Source of the DNA: Psychrobacillus vulpis
Lineage (GTDB): Bacteria > Bacillota > Bacilli > Bacillales_A > Planococcaceae
Direction of reading: 5' to 3'
Length of the DNA stretch: 64,000 nt
NCBI RefSeq assembly: GCF_006861825.1
Contig: NZ_VDGI01000016.1
Span: 31,969 to 95,968 of the forward strand
The notes beneath the pieces were generated by a model. That model was not told where the DNA came from. It ran no database searches and saw nothing but the letters and a program-made list of their open reading frames with translations. Positions 1-8,766 of the stretch are shown one piece after another. Both the position numbers and the translations under genes were made by a program. Each line of letters starts with the position of its first letter. The first letter of the stretch is position 1.

Positions 1-104
1 TCTGTTTCAATCATGCCTAATCCATCTACATAGAACTTTCTTGATACTTCCAAGTCCACTACATGAAGAACAGTTCTCGCGATACGAATGATTGAAAAAT
101 CCAT
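1..104 (-). CDS. hpaD: 3,4-dihydroxyphenylacetate 2,3-dioxygenase, N-terminal part (cut by window edge)
   Basis: About 35 N-terminal residues are visible, reading MDFSIIRIARTVLHVVDLE then SRKFYVDGLGM. This is the opening beta strand and helix of a vicinal-oxygen-chelate extradiol dioxygenase. In this family HpaD cleaves the ring of homoprotocatechuate. The gene precedes hpaE less than 25 bp away on the same strand, as expected for the product-substrate pair. Upstream in-frame ATG and GTG codons at 116 and 113 sit too close to the AGGAAGG ribosome binding site, so the ATG at 104 is preferred. The metal ligands lie outside the window, so the assignment rests on the N-terminus and the neighbourhood. 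Confidence 0.72.
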   Translation of the reverse strand, partial: MDFSIIRIARTVLHVVDLEVSRKFYVDGLGMIET

Positions 105-124
105 CGTTTTCACCATTCCTTCCT

Positions 125-1636
125 CTATCTTTTCCCGAATTGCTGTATATGATGATCAGCAATGGAAATATGAATAATTTTCTGTTCCGTATAAAAACCG
201 AAACCGTAATGTCCACCTTCACGTCCGATTCCAGAGGATTTGGAACCGCCAAAAGGTGTTCTTAAATCACGAACGTTCTGTGCATTCACCCAAAGCATTC
301 CAGCTTCGACCCTATGCGCAACACGATGTCCTCGCTTAATATCATTCGTCCATACATAGCCGGCAAGTCCATATTCGACTTCGTTTGCTAACTTAATGGC
401 TTCTTCCTCATCTTTAAATGTCAATACAGTTAGTACCGGTCCGAAAATTTCTTCTTGAGCAACACGCATGTTGTTTTTAGCATTTAGTATAATCGTCGGT
501 GCTACAAAGTTCCCTCTAGCAAACTCCATTGGGATGTCACCAGTTACAACATCAGTGCCTTCTTCTTTTGCAATTTCTAAGTAGCTTTTCACTTTACTAT
601 AATGCCCTTTATCAATCAGTGGGCCTACTTCCGTATTTTCATCTAACGGGTCACCAACTCTAATATTAGAAACACGTGTTTTTAATGCATCAATGAATTT
701 ATCTTTAATACTTTCTTGTAAAAATAACCGTGAGTTCGCAGTACATCTTTCACCGTTAAAAGAATAGATTCCCCACACACAAGCATCTAAAGCACGATCG
801 AAATCGGCATCTTCAAATACGATAATTGGCGATTTACCACCAAGTTCCATTGAGCAGCTTTTAAGTGTATCGGCACTATTTTTAATGATAGTAGAACCAG
901 TTTTTGTTTCACCAGTGAATGAAATAAGCTGAACATCAGGATGTTTAACAAGCGCATCACCTGCTATTTCGCCAAAGCCATGAACAACATTGAAAACACC
1001 TTTTGGAAGATCAGCCTTGTGAATCACTTCAGCTAATAGATTTGCTGAAAGTGGAGAAAGTTCTGCTGGCTTTAACACAACAGTATTACCAGTTGCTAAT
1101 GCCGGCGCCACTTTCCATGTTTCTAACATGAAAGGAGCGTTCCATGGTGTGATCAATCCTGCAACTCCTACAGGTACATTAATTGTGTAGTTGATAAATT
1201 CATCATCTACTTGATAGGCATCTCCAACTAAGCGATTTTCCACCATACGCGCATAAAATCTAAAGTTTTCTGATGCACGGCTCACCATTTTTCTAGTTTG
1301 ACTAATGGGAAGACCCGTATCAAGTGCTTCTAAATAAGCAATTCTTTCTATTTCTTCATCAATCAAATCTGCAATACGATAAATGTACGATAGTCTTTTA
1401 CTTAATTTCATTGTTTTCCAAGGCCCGTGATCAAAGGCTTCGCGCGCAGCTGCAACTGCTTTATTTATGTCATCCGTTTGACCTTCAGCAACTTCATTAA
1501 TTTGTTCATTAGTAAATGGATTCATATTTTTAAATGTACTTCCTCTTAATGCGGAAGTGAATTCTCCATTTATATATAGAGATATATCCTTTTGTGTTTC
1601 GTGTTTCAAAGAAATTAACTCATGGGAGGATACCAT
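125..1636 (-). CDS. hpaE: 5-carboxymethyl-2-hydroxymuconate semialdehyde dehydrogenase
   Basis: A 503-residue NAD-dependent aldehyde dehydrogenase of normal family length. The catalytic glutamate lies in MELGGKSP (about residue 265) and the catalytic cysteine in NGERCTANSRL (about residue 300). GERCTANSR is typical of the HpaE subgroup. It oxidises the ring-cleavage product of homoprotocatechuate to 5-carboxymethyl-2-hydroxymuconate in the cytoplasm. It lies directly after hpaD's upstream end and before the aldolase. AGGTGAT precedes the ATG at good spacing. Other ALDH substrates are possible in principle, but the flanking hpaD, hpaB, hpaC, hpaF and hpaG make this role very likely. Confidence 0.93.
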   Translation of the reverse strand: MVSSHELISLKHETQKDISLYINGEFTSALRGSTFKNMNPFTNEQINEVAEGQTDDINKAVAAAREAFDHGPWKTMKLSKRLSYIYRIADLIDEEIERIAYLEALDTGLPISQTRKMVSRASENFRFYARMVENRLVGDAYQVDDEFINYTINVPVGVAGLITPWNAPFMLETWKVAPALATGNTVVLKPAELSPLSANLLAEVIHKADLPKGVFNVVHGFGEIAGDALVKHPDVQLISFTGETKTGSTIIKNSADTLKSCSMELGGKSPIIVFEDADFDRALDACVWGIYSFNGERCTANSRLFLQESIKDKFIDALKTRVSNIRVGDPLDENTEVGPLIDKGHYSKVKSYLEIAKEEGTDVVTGDIPMEFARGNFVAPTIILNAKNNMRVAQEEIFGPVLTVLTFKDEEEAIKLANEVEYGLAGYVWTNDIKRGHRVAHRVEAGMLWVNAQNVRDLRTPFGGSKSSGIGREGGHYGFGFYTEQKIIHISIADHHIQQFGKR

Positions 1637-1676
1637 ACTATCATCACCTATTTTCTTAAGATAATTTTGTAGTGAT

Positions 1677-2600
1677 TTATTTTACAGCTGCTTCCTTCGG
1701 CAAAATATCAAGTTCTATAAGTGTTTTACGTACTTCCTCTTGTATTTCAGTTGAAGGTAATCCTAAAGGTAATCGAAGTTTCGGCGTGATTTTCCCCATC
1801 ATACCTAGTGCTACTTTAGCTGGAGCTGGATTAGTGTCTTTGAAAAGTACGTCATTTAATGGCATTAATTCGAAATGAAGATCTTGTGCTTTTTTAACGT
1901 CTCCTGTTTCCCATGCGTTGTATAGTTCTGCTACTTTTACTGGCTCTACATTTGCTGTGGCACTAATAAATCCAGCACCGCCAATTGCTAGCATAGGGTA
2001 GCAAAGTAGTTCAATTCCAGAGAACAGAAGGAAGTCTCTACCACAGTTTAGGAGTACTCGGTTTACGTGTTCGAAGTCTTTATTTGCTTCTTTTACTCCA
2101 ATAATATTTGGACAATCTACTACTAAACGTTTCATCGTACTAACTTCCATATTTACCGCTGATCGACCTGGTATATTATAGATAATAATAGGGATTTTAA
2201 CGGAATCAGCTACTGTTTTAAAATGTTGATAAAGCGCTTCTTGGTTTGGCCTATTGTAGTAAGGGACGATAACCATAGCAGCATCAGCACCTAATTCTTC
2301 TGCATACTTTGTTAACTCCATTGTTTCATCATGATTAGTAGAGCCAGTGCCAGGTGCAAAAAATACCCTACCACCAATCGTTTCTTTCGCTAGAGCCATC
2401 ACTCTTTTTCTTTCTTCGATTGTTAGTGAACTTGGTTCACCACTTGTTCCTGTAACAGAAATCCCATGACTTCCACTTTCAATTTGCCATTCAATTAGAT
2501 CAATGAATGCCTTTTCGTCAATCTCGCCACTTTCCGTAAAAGGTGTAACGACAGGACAAATGGACCCTCTTAACTTCTTTTTAGCTTCTTCGTATGCCAA
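1677..2600 (-). CDS. DapA-family aldolase, probably 2,4-dihydroxyhept-2-ene-1,7-dioate aldolase
   Basis: A 307-residue class I (Schiff base) aldolase of the DapA/NAL superfamily. Lys170 in IIGVKEAN is the expected Schiff-base lysine and Tyr141 in IIYNIPGR the catalytic tyrosine; the GTSGE substrate loop is at 51-55. It sits between hpaE and hpaC, so its likely job is the last step of the 4-hydroxyphenylacetate pathway, cleaving 2,4-dihydroxyhept-2-ene-dioate to pyruvate and succinate semialdehyde. Enterobacteria use an unrelated metal-dependent HpaI for this step, so this would be a non-orthologous replacement. A true dihydrodipicolinate synthase is less likely in this context. The substrate is inferred from position only. 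Confidence 0.8.
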   Translation of the reverse strand: MAYEEAKKKLRGSICPVVTPFTESGEIDEKAFIDLIEWQIESGSHGISVTGTSGEPSSLTIEERKRVMALAKETIGGRVFFAPGTGSTNHDETMELTKYAEELGADAAMVIVPYYNRPNQEALYQHFKTVADSVKIPIIIYNIPGRSAVNMEVSTMKRLVVDCPNIIGVKEANKDFEHVNRVLLNCGRDFLLFSGIELLCYPMLAIGGAGFISATANVEPVKVAELYNAWETGDVKKAQDLHFELMPLNDVLFKDTNPAPAKVALGMMGKITPKLRLPLGLPSTEIQEEVRKTLIELDILPKEAAVK

Positions 2601-2659
2601 TAGAATCTGCTCCTTTTAAGTAACTTTTTTCATCTATATAGTCTAGGTACCAACCATTG

Positions 2660-3154
2660 TTATTCCTGTAATTCTTTTAGTTCCCTATACTTCCCTTGAC
2701 TAAATAATAGTGGATCTTTTTGTTCAATCTTAACTCCAGTAACCTGACCGATAAAAATCGTATGGTCACCTACTACATATTCGCTATGCAGTTCGCATGT
2801 AACAACAGCTAATGTATCTTCTAAAATCGGCAATCCATTATAAGTAACGAAGGTTATTTCAGTTTCTGATTGAAGCTGACCCGAAAATTGCTTCGATTCA
2901 TTTAGTTGATTTGACGATAAAATGTTAATAGCAAATTTCTTCGAATCTTTTATATGCTGGTGCATCTTTGCATTTGCTCCAATACTGACTGCGATAAGCT
3001 TCGGATTTAAGGAAACCGACATAAATGCATTTGCAGTCATGCCATGCACAACATCAGCAACTTTTGTAGTAATAACTGTTACACCTGTTGCAAAACTGCC
3101 CATCACATTTCGGTACAGACGATCATCTATTTCTTTGTTTATTTGCTGCATCAT
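2660..3154 (-). CDS. hpaC: 4-hydroxyphenylacetate 3-monooxygenase, flavin reductase component
   Basis: About 165 residues of the flavin reductase-like (FMN-binding split barrel) fold. Landmarks are YRNVMGSFATGVTVITT near the start, GMTANAFMSVSLNP for flavin binding and GDHTIFIGQV near the end. It supplies reduced FAD to the HpaB oxygenase encoded just upstream (gap 38 bp). The open frame extends five codons further, but AAAGGAGAAGGA lies inside that extension and points to the ATG at 3154 or the next codon. The length suits a short-chain HpaC. Paralogous flavin reductases exist, but the adjacency to hpaB decides the call. Confidence 0.9.
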   Translation of the reverse strand: MMQQINKEIDDRLYRNVMGSFATGVTVITTKVADVVHGMTANAFMSVSLNPKLIAVSIGANAKMHQHIKDSKKFAINILSSNQLNESKQFSGQLQSETEITFVTYNGLPILEDTLAVVTCELHSEYVVGDHTIFIGQVTGVKIEQKDPLLFSQGKYRELKELQE

Positions 3155-3192
3155 TCCTTCTCCTTTCAACTAATATGAAGAGCCTGAAAAGC

Positions 3193-4674
3193 TTAAAATA
3201 TTCCGGCTTCTTTTTTCGTTTTATTTAAAAAGTTTGTAACCATGTCTTTATAAGGTTGTTTATCAAATCCATCATAATAAGCATTTGACATTCTCACTGG
3301 ATCTCCAAAGAAATAATATTCATAAAGTGCTTGACGGTTACCGAATGCACTTATGGAAATATCCCAAGCTAAACGGAATAGTTGTACTTTTTCTTCACCA
3401 TTGATATTTGCACCCTGTGTGTAACGATGTACTAATGGACCAACATCTGTATTGCTGAAATCTGATTCAGTTGGAAGCGCCATTAATCCTGATGCACCTA
3501 AAATTTTAATGATTTCATGCATACGCTGATACATTTTCGGGAACCAGTTGCGTGCGGCATTCAATGGTTCAAAATCTGGAGTCATATTGCCATATTGATC
3601 AATTTTTGCATTGTGCTCAGACTTATATAAATGAGAGCGTAACACTTCTAAAATAACCATGATTTCACTTGCTTTTTCTTTTACATGCATGAATTTATCA
3701 ATACCAATTGCCTCCATCATACTGATGACTACACCTAAAATGAACTCTGTTTTTACGACATTTTTAGATATAACTTGATGTGTCATATGGATAACTGCAT
3801 TAGTCTCGGCATACGTACGGTTGCATATATCAGTACTCTCACACACAAAAATTCTTTCCCACGGGACAAGTACATCTTCAAATGAAATGATAGCGTCACT
3901 TTCATCAAATCTAGCACCTAGTGGATGATCCCATTTGCTTTTACCATAGTCAAAGGATTCACGGGATAGGAATTTTAAACCAGGAGTATTATTTGGAATT
4001 GCAAATGCAAATGCAAATGGATCGTCTATCGTTCCAGGTGTTCTATTTATAGTAGAAGGGAATACAACGATCTCATCCGTAATCCCGCCTAATGTTGCCA
4101 AAAGTCGACAGCCATTTACGATTATTCCGTCTGGAGTCTTTTTCGTAATACGCGCGGAAAGATAAGGATCTTTTTGTTCAGACTGCGTTAACATGGATCG
4201 ATTCACTTGTGGGTGAATTAATGTATGAGTTAAACTAATGTCGTTTTCACGAGCATATTCATAGTAGTCTGCTGCATTTTTAGCAAATTGGTCACTTCCT
4301 CCACCTTCTTGAGCAAAAAATTGGTTAGCAGTACCAAATGCCATAATACTTGTATTTAAATAATCTGGAGAACGTCCCATCATTCCACCTGAAAAAGTTG
4401 CCCATTCGGTATGCATTTCACGTCTTTTGAACAGATCTTCTTTCGTTTTAGGAGTAATGAATGAAAGCCCAACTTTTTTTCCGGATGTAGGTGAGGTATA
4501 TAGCATTTTTTCTTGTTTCTCGTGTTGCAAGTCGTAAAGACCTGCTACGCTTTCTACAACATTTTTAAATGCTGGGTGTGTCGTTACGTCGTCAACTTTC
4601 TCTCCGTGAATCCATACTTCCGTTTTCCGATTTTTTATACCTTCTATATATTCTTTTCCAGTTCGTGCACCCAT
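3193..4674 (-). CDS. hpaB: 4-hydroxyphenylacetate 3-monooxygenase, oxygenase component
   Basis: A 493-residue two-component flavin monooxygenase of the HpaB family. It starts with MGARTGKEYIEGIKNRKTEVW and carries the family landmarks GRSPDYLN, THTLIHPQVNRS and the FEDVLVPWERIF segment with acyl-CoA-dehydrogenase-like fold. It hydroxylates 4-hydroxyphenylacetate to homoprotocatechuate using FADH2 from HpaC. Length and motif order are normal and no key segment is missing. It is transcribed after hpaF and before hpaC, so it sits mid-operon. Related 4-hydroxybutyryl-CoA dehydratases share the fold, but they lack this neighbourhood. Confidence 0.95.
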   Translation of the reverse strand: MGARTGKEYIEGIKNRKTEVWIHGEKVDDVTTHPAFKNVVESVAGLYDLQHEKQEKMLYTSPTSGKKVGLSFITPKTKEDLFKRREMHTEWATFSGGMMGRSPDYLNTSIMAFGTANQFFAQEGGGSDQFAKNAADYYEYARENDISLTHTLIHPQVNRSMLTQSEQKDPYLSARITKKTPDGIIVNGCRLLATLGGITDEIVVFPSTINRTPGTIDDPFAFAFAIPNNTPGLKFLSRESFDYGKSKWDHPLGARFDESDAIISFEDVLVPWERIFVCESTDICNRTYAETNAVIHMTHQVISKNVVKTEFILGVVISMMEAIGIDKFMHVKEKASEIMVILEVLRSHLYKSEHNAKIDQYGNMTPDFEPLNAARNWFPKMYQRMHEIIKILGASGLMALPTESDFSNTDVGPLVHRYTQGANINGEEKVQLFRLAWDISISAFGNRQALYEYYFFGDPVRMSNAYYDGFDKQPYKDMVTNFLNKTKKEAGIF

Positions 4675-4760
4675 CCTATTCCCTCCTATTTTCGGATAAA
4701 CATTTCCAATTTACCTTCATTTTTATTCTAGTTACTTCACTCTATTGAACTAGACGATTG

Positions 4761-5150
4761 CTACTTATTTGTAAATCTAGCGTGAATATTATTATGTTTA
4801 TAAGTACCGGCTTCACTAAATTCGATCAGTTCCATGGACAAGGCTAGATACCTCTTTTCCATCAATCGGGAGAAATGTTCTTTCATTATTTCAAATATTG
4901 TAGAACACACTTCTTTTTTTAATTCCTCTGAACGACCGGCACCAATTTTTAAGACTGCATGAACGAAAGCATCATCTTCCGTACCATCAGCCACTCTATA
5001 CTCATTTAGTTCAATCGCTCTTGAACGAATTCCACCAATTGGAAAAACATTATTTTGTGTAATGAGCACTTTATGAACTTCCTCAAACAACTTTCCAAGA
5101 TGCGCCTCATCCTTAATATTATCCGTATACTCGACAATAAAATGTGGCAT
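4761..5150 (-). CDS. hpaF: 5-carboxymethyl-2-hydroxymuconate delta-isomerase
   Basis: A 129-residue CHMI (tautomerase superfamily) protein that keeps the N-terminal Met-Pro of the family (MPHFIVEYTDNI), where Pro2 is the catalytic base. It isomerises 5-carboxymethyl-2-hydroxymuconate before decarboxylation by HpaG. The length matches the family norm of about 125-130. It begins about 20 bp after the HpaG C-terminal subunit, preceded by AAAAGGAGGGTC, an excellent ribosome binding site. Confidence 0.93.
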   Translation of the reverse strand: MPHFIVEYTDNIKDEAHLGKLFEEVHKVLITQNNVFPIGGIRSRAIELNEYRVADGTEDDAFVHAVLKIGAGRSEELKKEVCSTIFEIMKEHFSRLMEKRYLALSMELIEFSEAGTYKHNNIHARFTNK

Positions 5151-5169
5151 ATAGACCCTCCTTTTCGCA

Positions 5170-5928
5170 CTATCGATTTGTAAAGGCCTCTTCCCCGATA
5201 ATCGTATTTACCAAGCGACCAATTCCTTCTATTTCTGTGACGACAACATCTCCGACTACTGTATTAACCGATCCTTTAGGAGTACCTGTTAGAATGACAT
5301 CATTTTCATTCAACGTCATAAAGCTACTTAAATACTCAATAATCGATGGAATATCAAAAATCATATCTGCTGTTGTTCCTTCTTGGACTAATTCGCTATT
5401 AACATGTGTTGTTAATCTTAGATTCATCGGATCGGCAATATCCATTACGTCGACTAACCATGGTCCTAATGGTGTACATGTATCTCGATTTTTCACTCGC
5501 AAGTTGGGACGGTAGTAGTTTTCTAAATAATCTCTTATCGCATAATCATTGGCGACACTGTAGCCTTTTACATATTTATAGGCATCTTCTTTTTGGACAT
5601 TTCGAGCTGTTTCACCGATAATTACAGCTAATTCACACTCATAATGCATATAAGTGACATCTGCTGGACGACGTGTATATGCTTGGTGACCTATCAACGT
5701 ATTTGGTCCTTTCAAAAAGACAAGGGGGTCTGATGGTGCATCAAATGAAAGTTCTGCTGCATGATCCGCATAGTTAAGCCCTAATGCAAACACTGTTCGA
5801 GGCTCTATCGGCGTAAGCCACATTATTTCGTCTTCTCCGACTACTCGACCATCCGCTAATTTGAGTTGATTTCCCCATTCAATTGCTTCATGGATGACAC
5901 CCCCATATGCTACTCGGGCTCTTCTCAT
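5170..5928 (-). CDS. hpaG2: HpaG C-terminal-type subunit (isomerase/decarboxylase)
   Basis: A fumarylacetoacetate hydrolase-fold protein of about 252 residues matching the C-terminal half of enterobacterial HpaG: FALGLNYADHAAEL, PLVFLKGPNT, MHYECELAVIIG (metal-binding glutamates) and ENYYRPNLRVKNRD. It acts with the partner encoded immediately upstream in the isomerisation and decarboxylation of the muconate intermediate. The ATG at 5928 overlaps the upstream stop codon in an ATGA, with GGAGG eight bases before it. This implies translational coupling and makes the longer in-frame start at 5943 unlikely. Confidence 0.9.
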   Translation of the reverse strand: MRRARVAYGGVIHEAIEWGNQLKLADGRVVGEDEIMWLTPIEPRTVFALGLNYADHAAELSFDAPSDPLVFLKGPNTLIGHQAYTRRPADVTYMHYECELAVIIGETARNVQKEDAYKYVKGYSVANDYAIRDYLENYYRPNLRVKNRDTCTPLGPWLVDVMDIADPMNLRLTTHVNSELVQEGTTADMIFDIPSIIEYLSSFMTLNENDVILTGTPKGSVNTVVGDVVVTEIEGIGRLVNTIIGEEAFTNR

Positions 5929-6737
5929 ATCAGTTTCCTCCATTTTGACTCGCTTTCATCAACAATTACGTTTTCTAAGCTGCCAATACCGTCAATTTCA
6001 ATTCGAATTTTATCTCCTACACTTGCTTGTGGTGCGTCTTCAGGGACACCTACGAGTAACACATCTCCTGGACTTAATGTCATAAACTCAGTCACATCCG
6101 CAAGTAACCGTGAGACAGAACGAACTAAATTGGATGTTGAATTTTCTTGCTGGAGTTTATCATTAATGTATACGCGGATTGATACGTTATCTGGGTTTTC
6201 TACTCCATGACGATCGATTATCCATGGCCCAATTGGACAGAAACCATCCCGTGCTTGAAAATGAATCGCTGGCCGATATAAGCTATCATGCGGTATTCGA
6301 ACATCGTTCACGATCGTGTACCCTGCAACATAAGATAATGCTGTAGATTCATCCACAGCTACTGCTTTCTTACCTATTACTATTCCGAGAGCCGCTCCCA
6401 TTTCTAATTTCGATATCCCTACTGGCATCGGTATTGAACCACCATAACAATTGAACGTATTCACAGGCTTTATATAAAGGACAGGAGCGATTGGAGGCGA
6501 AAAATATGGTTCGTTATTTACATCATCTCCTAATCTTTCAAGTTCACCTTTAAAATTCAGCAATGTCCCATAAACAGTTCCTGTTATCGGGTTGTCAAAC
6601 TGGATTTCATTCGAAATTAACTCGTAGTCCTCTATCACAACAGTATTCTTACGTGTATTCACTTCCGCTTTTATTAATACGGGTTCCCCCAACACTCTAA
6701 AACTAGCTCGGCTCAAACGCTTCACTCCTTTTTCCAT
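5925..6737 (-). CDS. hpaG1: HpaG N-terminal-type subunit (isomerase/decarboxylase)
   Basis: A 270-residue fumarylacetoacetate hydrolase-fold protein matching the N-terminal half of HpaG: VLYIKPVNTF, MGAALGIVIGKKAVAV, YRPAIHFQARDGFCPIGPW and LSPGDVLLVG. With its downstream partner it forms the split version of the bifunctional opet decarboxylase/HHDD isomerase that is one polypeptide in E. coli. It is the first gene of the hpa operon seen here. The roughly 185-bp gap upstream holds the terminator of the ABC transporter operon and must contain the hpa promoter, though no obvious consensus was recognised. Confidence 0.9.
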   Translation of the reverse strand: MEKGVKRLSRASFRVLGEPVLIKAEVNTRKNTVVIEDYELISNEIQFDNPITGTVYGTLLNFKGELERLGDDVNNEPYFSPPIAPVLYIKPVNTFNCYGGSIPMPVGISKLEMGAALGIVIGKKAVAVDESTALSYVAGYTIVNDVRIPHDSLYRPAIHFQARDGFCPIGPWIIDRHGVENPDNVSIRVYINDKLQQENSTSNLVRSVSRLLADVTEFMTLSPGDVLLVGVPEDAPQASVGDKIRIEIDGIGSLENVIVDESESKWRKLI

Positions 6738-6840
6738 CTTGCTAACAACAATTTATTTCCTAAGAAATACTATATGAAAAACGTAAGCTTCTAAGTCTAC
6801 TAAAGCTTTGCATTGGAGTATTTACAGATAGAAATTAAAA

Positions 6841-6898
6841 AAGGCCCTTTTCTTGTACGACGAGGTCCTGAAACCGCAAACTAGTGGAAAAGCGCCTT
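6841..6898 (-). terminator. Rho-independent terminator after the ABC transporter operon
   Basis: A 12-bp stem pairs aaggcccttttc (6841-6852) with gaaaagcgcctt (6887-6898), with one mismatch and a large loop that may fold further. On the minus strand it is followed by TTTTTT. It ends the three-gene ABC operon and insulates the hpa operon. Confidence 0.65.
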
Positions 6899-6924
6899 AA
6901 GCTTCGAAACACAGAAACAGATTA

Positions 6925-7728
6925 TTAAACGGATAACAATGCTTTATCACTAGTTAATTTCTCTCCACGAATACGTTGGAATTCATCCATTAGTTTAGCA
7001 ATGGTTAGTTTTTTCTTTTCCTCCGCTTCAATTTCTAGAATGATCTGTCCTTTATCCATCATAATAAGCCTGTTCCCGAGGTCTAACGCTTGTTGCATAT
7101 TATGTGTGATCATTAGCGTAGTAAGTTGATCCTTTTCAACAAGCTGCTTTGTTAAATTCGTAATTAGTTCCGCTCGGGATGGGTCTAGTGCTGCAGTATG
7201 TTCGTCCAGAAGTAAAATAGATGGTTGCGTAAATGTAGCCATCAATAGAGAAAGCGCTTGCCTCTCCCCTCCAGAAAGCATTCCTACTTTTGCATTCAAC
7301 CGATTTTCCAGGTTTAAATGAAGAGTTTCAAGTGATGTTCGGAACAACTCTCGTCGCTTCTTGTCAACCCCATTTTTTAATCTACGTTTTTTGTTTCGCG
7401 AATAAGCCATCGCCAAGTTTTCCTCGATGGTCATCGTAGGTGCAGTTCCAGCCATCGGGTCTTGAAATACCCTTCCTATCATTTGTGAGCGTTTATATTC
7501 CGGCATTTTTGTAACGTTTTTATTCGCTATTTCAATTTCACCAAAATCAGGAGTAAGAGCGCCTGAAATCATATTCAGCATCGTCGATTTTCCAGCACCA
7601 TTGCTACCAATCACAGTCATGAAATCTCCAGGGTTTAACGTTAGATTAATTTGATCTAAAGCAATTTTTTCATCTGGTGTTGCCTCATTAAATAATTTAT
7701 TAATCTGACTGAGCTTTAGCAATGGCAT
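6925..7728 (-). CDS. ABC transporter ATP-binding protein (TrpZ-type)
   Basis: A 267-residue ATPase subunit. Walker A GSNGAGKST is near residue 42, the signature is LSGGERQALSLLMA, Walker B is ILLLDEHTAALDP and the switch histidine is in MITHNMQQAL. It energises import by the permease and binding protein encoded upstream. The start overlaps the permease gene by 29 bp, with GGGAGGG just before the ATG. These three-gene systems carry aromatic amino acids in characterised relatives (TrpXYZ family). Being wedged between the hpa cluster and the Phe/2-oxoacid operon, import of phenylalanine, tyrosine or aromatic acids is likely, but this is inferred. Confidence 0.9.
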   Translation of the reverse strand: MPLLKLSQINKLFNEATPDEKIALDQINLTLNPGDFMTVIGSNGAGKSTMLNMISGALTPDFGEIEIANKNVTKMPEYKRSQMIGRVFQDPMAGTAPTMTIEENLAMAYSRNKKRRLKNGVDKKRRELFRTSLETLHLNLENRLNAKVGMLSGGERQALSLLMATFTQPSILLLDEHTAALDPSRAELITNLTKQLVEKDQLTTLMITHNMQQALDLGNRLIMMDKGQIILEIEAEEKKKLTIAKLMDEFQRIRGEKLTSDKALLSV

Positions 7729-8749
7729 TTCCCTCCCTCAAGAGCACGTGTTCATGTTCCATTTGCCGTTCCGCATGGCGTTTAGCTTTTCTATTTTTTT
7801 CCCGCCTCTTTTCAAAGTATTGCGGTAAAATCAACGCGCAAATTACAATAACAGCAGTAATTAATTTCATATCTCCTGTATCAAGTAAATCCACTCTAAG
7901 TGCGAGACCTAGTACAATTCTATAAATAATAGCTCCCGCAATTACTGCAAAGGTTGTTCGAAATATTGTTTTCGTACCAAATACCGCCTCACCAATAATG
8001 ACTGAAGCAAGTCCGATAATAATCATTCCGATTCCCATTCCGATGTCCGCAAACTTTGCATATTGAGCAATAAGAGCGCCTGAAAAAGCAACTAGTGCAT
8101 TTGAAAATCCAAGACCAACAATTACAAGTGTGTCAGTATTAGCAGATAAACTTCGAATCATTTTCTTGTTATCACCAGTAGCTCTAATTGCAAGACCCAC
8201 TTCGGTTTTTAAAAACCAGTCGACGATAAACTTAATGAGTAAAACGATAATGATCATGATGAACAATGTACCCCAAGTAGAAGGTAAGTATTGAACTCCC
8301 ATCATGCTGAAAAAATGATTAATGCTACTATCGATACCTAAAGAACTCCAAAAAGTTTGGAACTGAATAAATATTGTTTCGGCATTTAATAAAGGTATAT
8401 TCGGACGACCAATGGAATTTGTAGAAGTCAGCCCCATTATGCGTAGATTAATAGAATACAAAGCAATCATCATCAATATTCCAGATAGTAGTGCATTTAT
8501 TTTTCCTTTTGTATGTAGGAAGCCGGTTACACATCCAGCAAGAAATCCGATAACTATAGCAACTGCCGTAGCAGCTGCCGGATGATATCCTAAGACAATC
8601 ATCGTGGCAGCAACTCCAGCTCCTGTTACAAAACTCCCGTCAACTGTTAAATCTGGAAAATCTAAAACTCGGAATGATAAATATACACCAAGCGCCATTA
8701 TTGCATAGATGATTCCTTGCTCCACTGAGCCAAACATTGCTAAAAACAT
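7700..8749 (-). CDS. ABC transporter permease (TrpY-type, BPD_transp_2 family)
   Basis: A 349-residue polytopic membrane protein with eight or more hydrophobic segments. It carries the family landmarks YLSFRVLDFPDLTVDGSF near the start, LLIKFIVDWFLKTEVGLAIRA mid-protein (membrane-cytoplasm coupling region) and a charged C-terminal tail rich in Arg, Lys and Glu. It is the channel of the importer encoded with the genes on either side. It starts 18 bp after the binding-protein gene with a TAGGAGTTGATTCTAC ribosome binding site. Confidence 0.9.
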   Translation of the reverse strand: MFLAMFGSVEQGIIYAIMALGVYLSFRVLDFPDLTVDGSFVTGAGVAATMIVLGYHPAAATAVAIVIGFLAGCVTGFLHTKGKINALLSGILMMIALYSINLRIMGLTSTNSIGRPNIPLLNAETIFIQFQTFWSSLGIDSSINHFFSMMGVQYLPSTWGTLFIMIIIVLLIKFIVDWFLKTEVGLAIRATGDNKKMIRSLSANTDTLVIVGLGFSNALVAFSGALIAQYAKFADIGMGIGMIIIGLASVIIGEAVFGTKTIFRTTFAVIAGAIIYRIVLGLALRVDLLDTGDMKLITAVIVICALILPQYFEKRREKNRKAKRHAERQMEHEHVLLREGNAIAKAQSD

Positions 8750-8766
8750 GTAGAATCAACTCCTAT

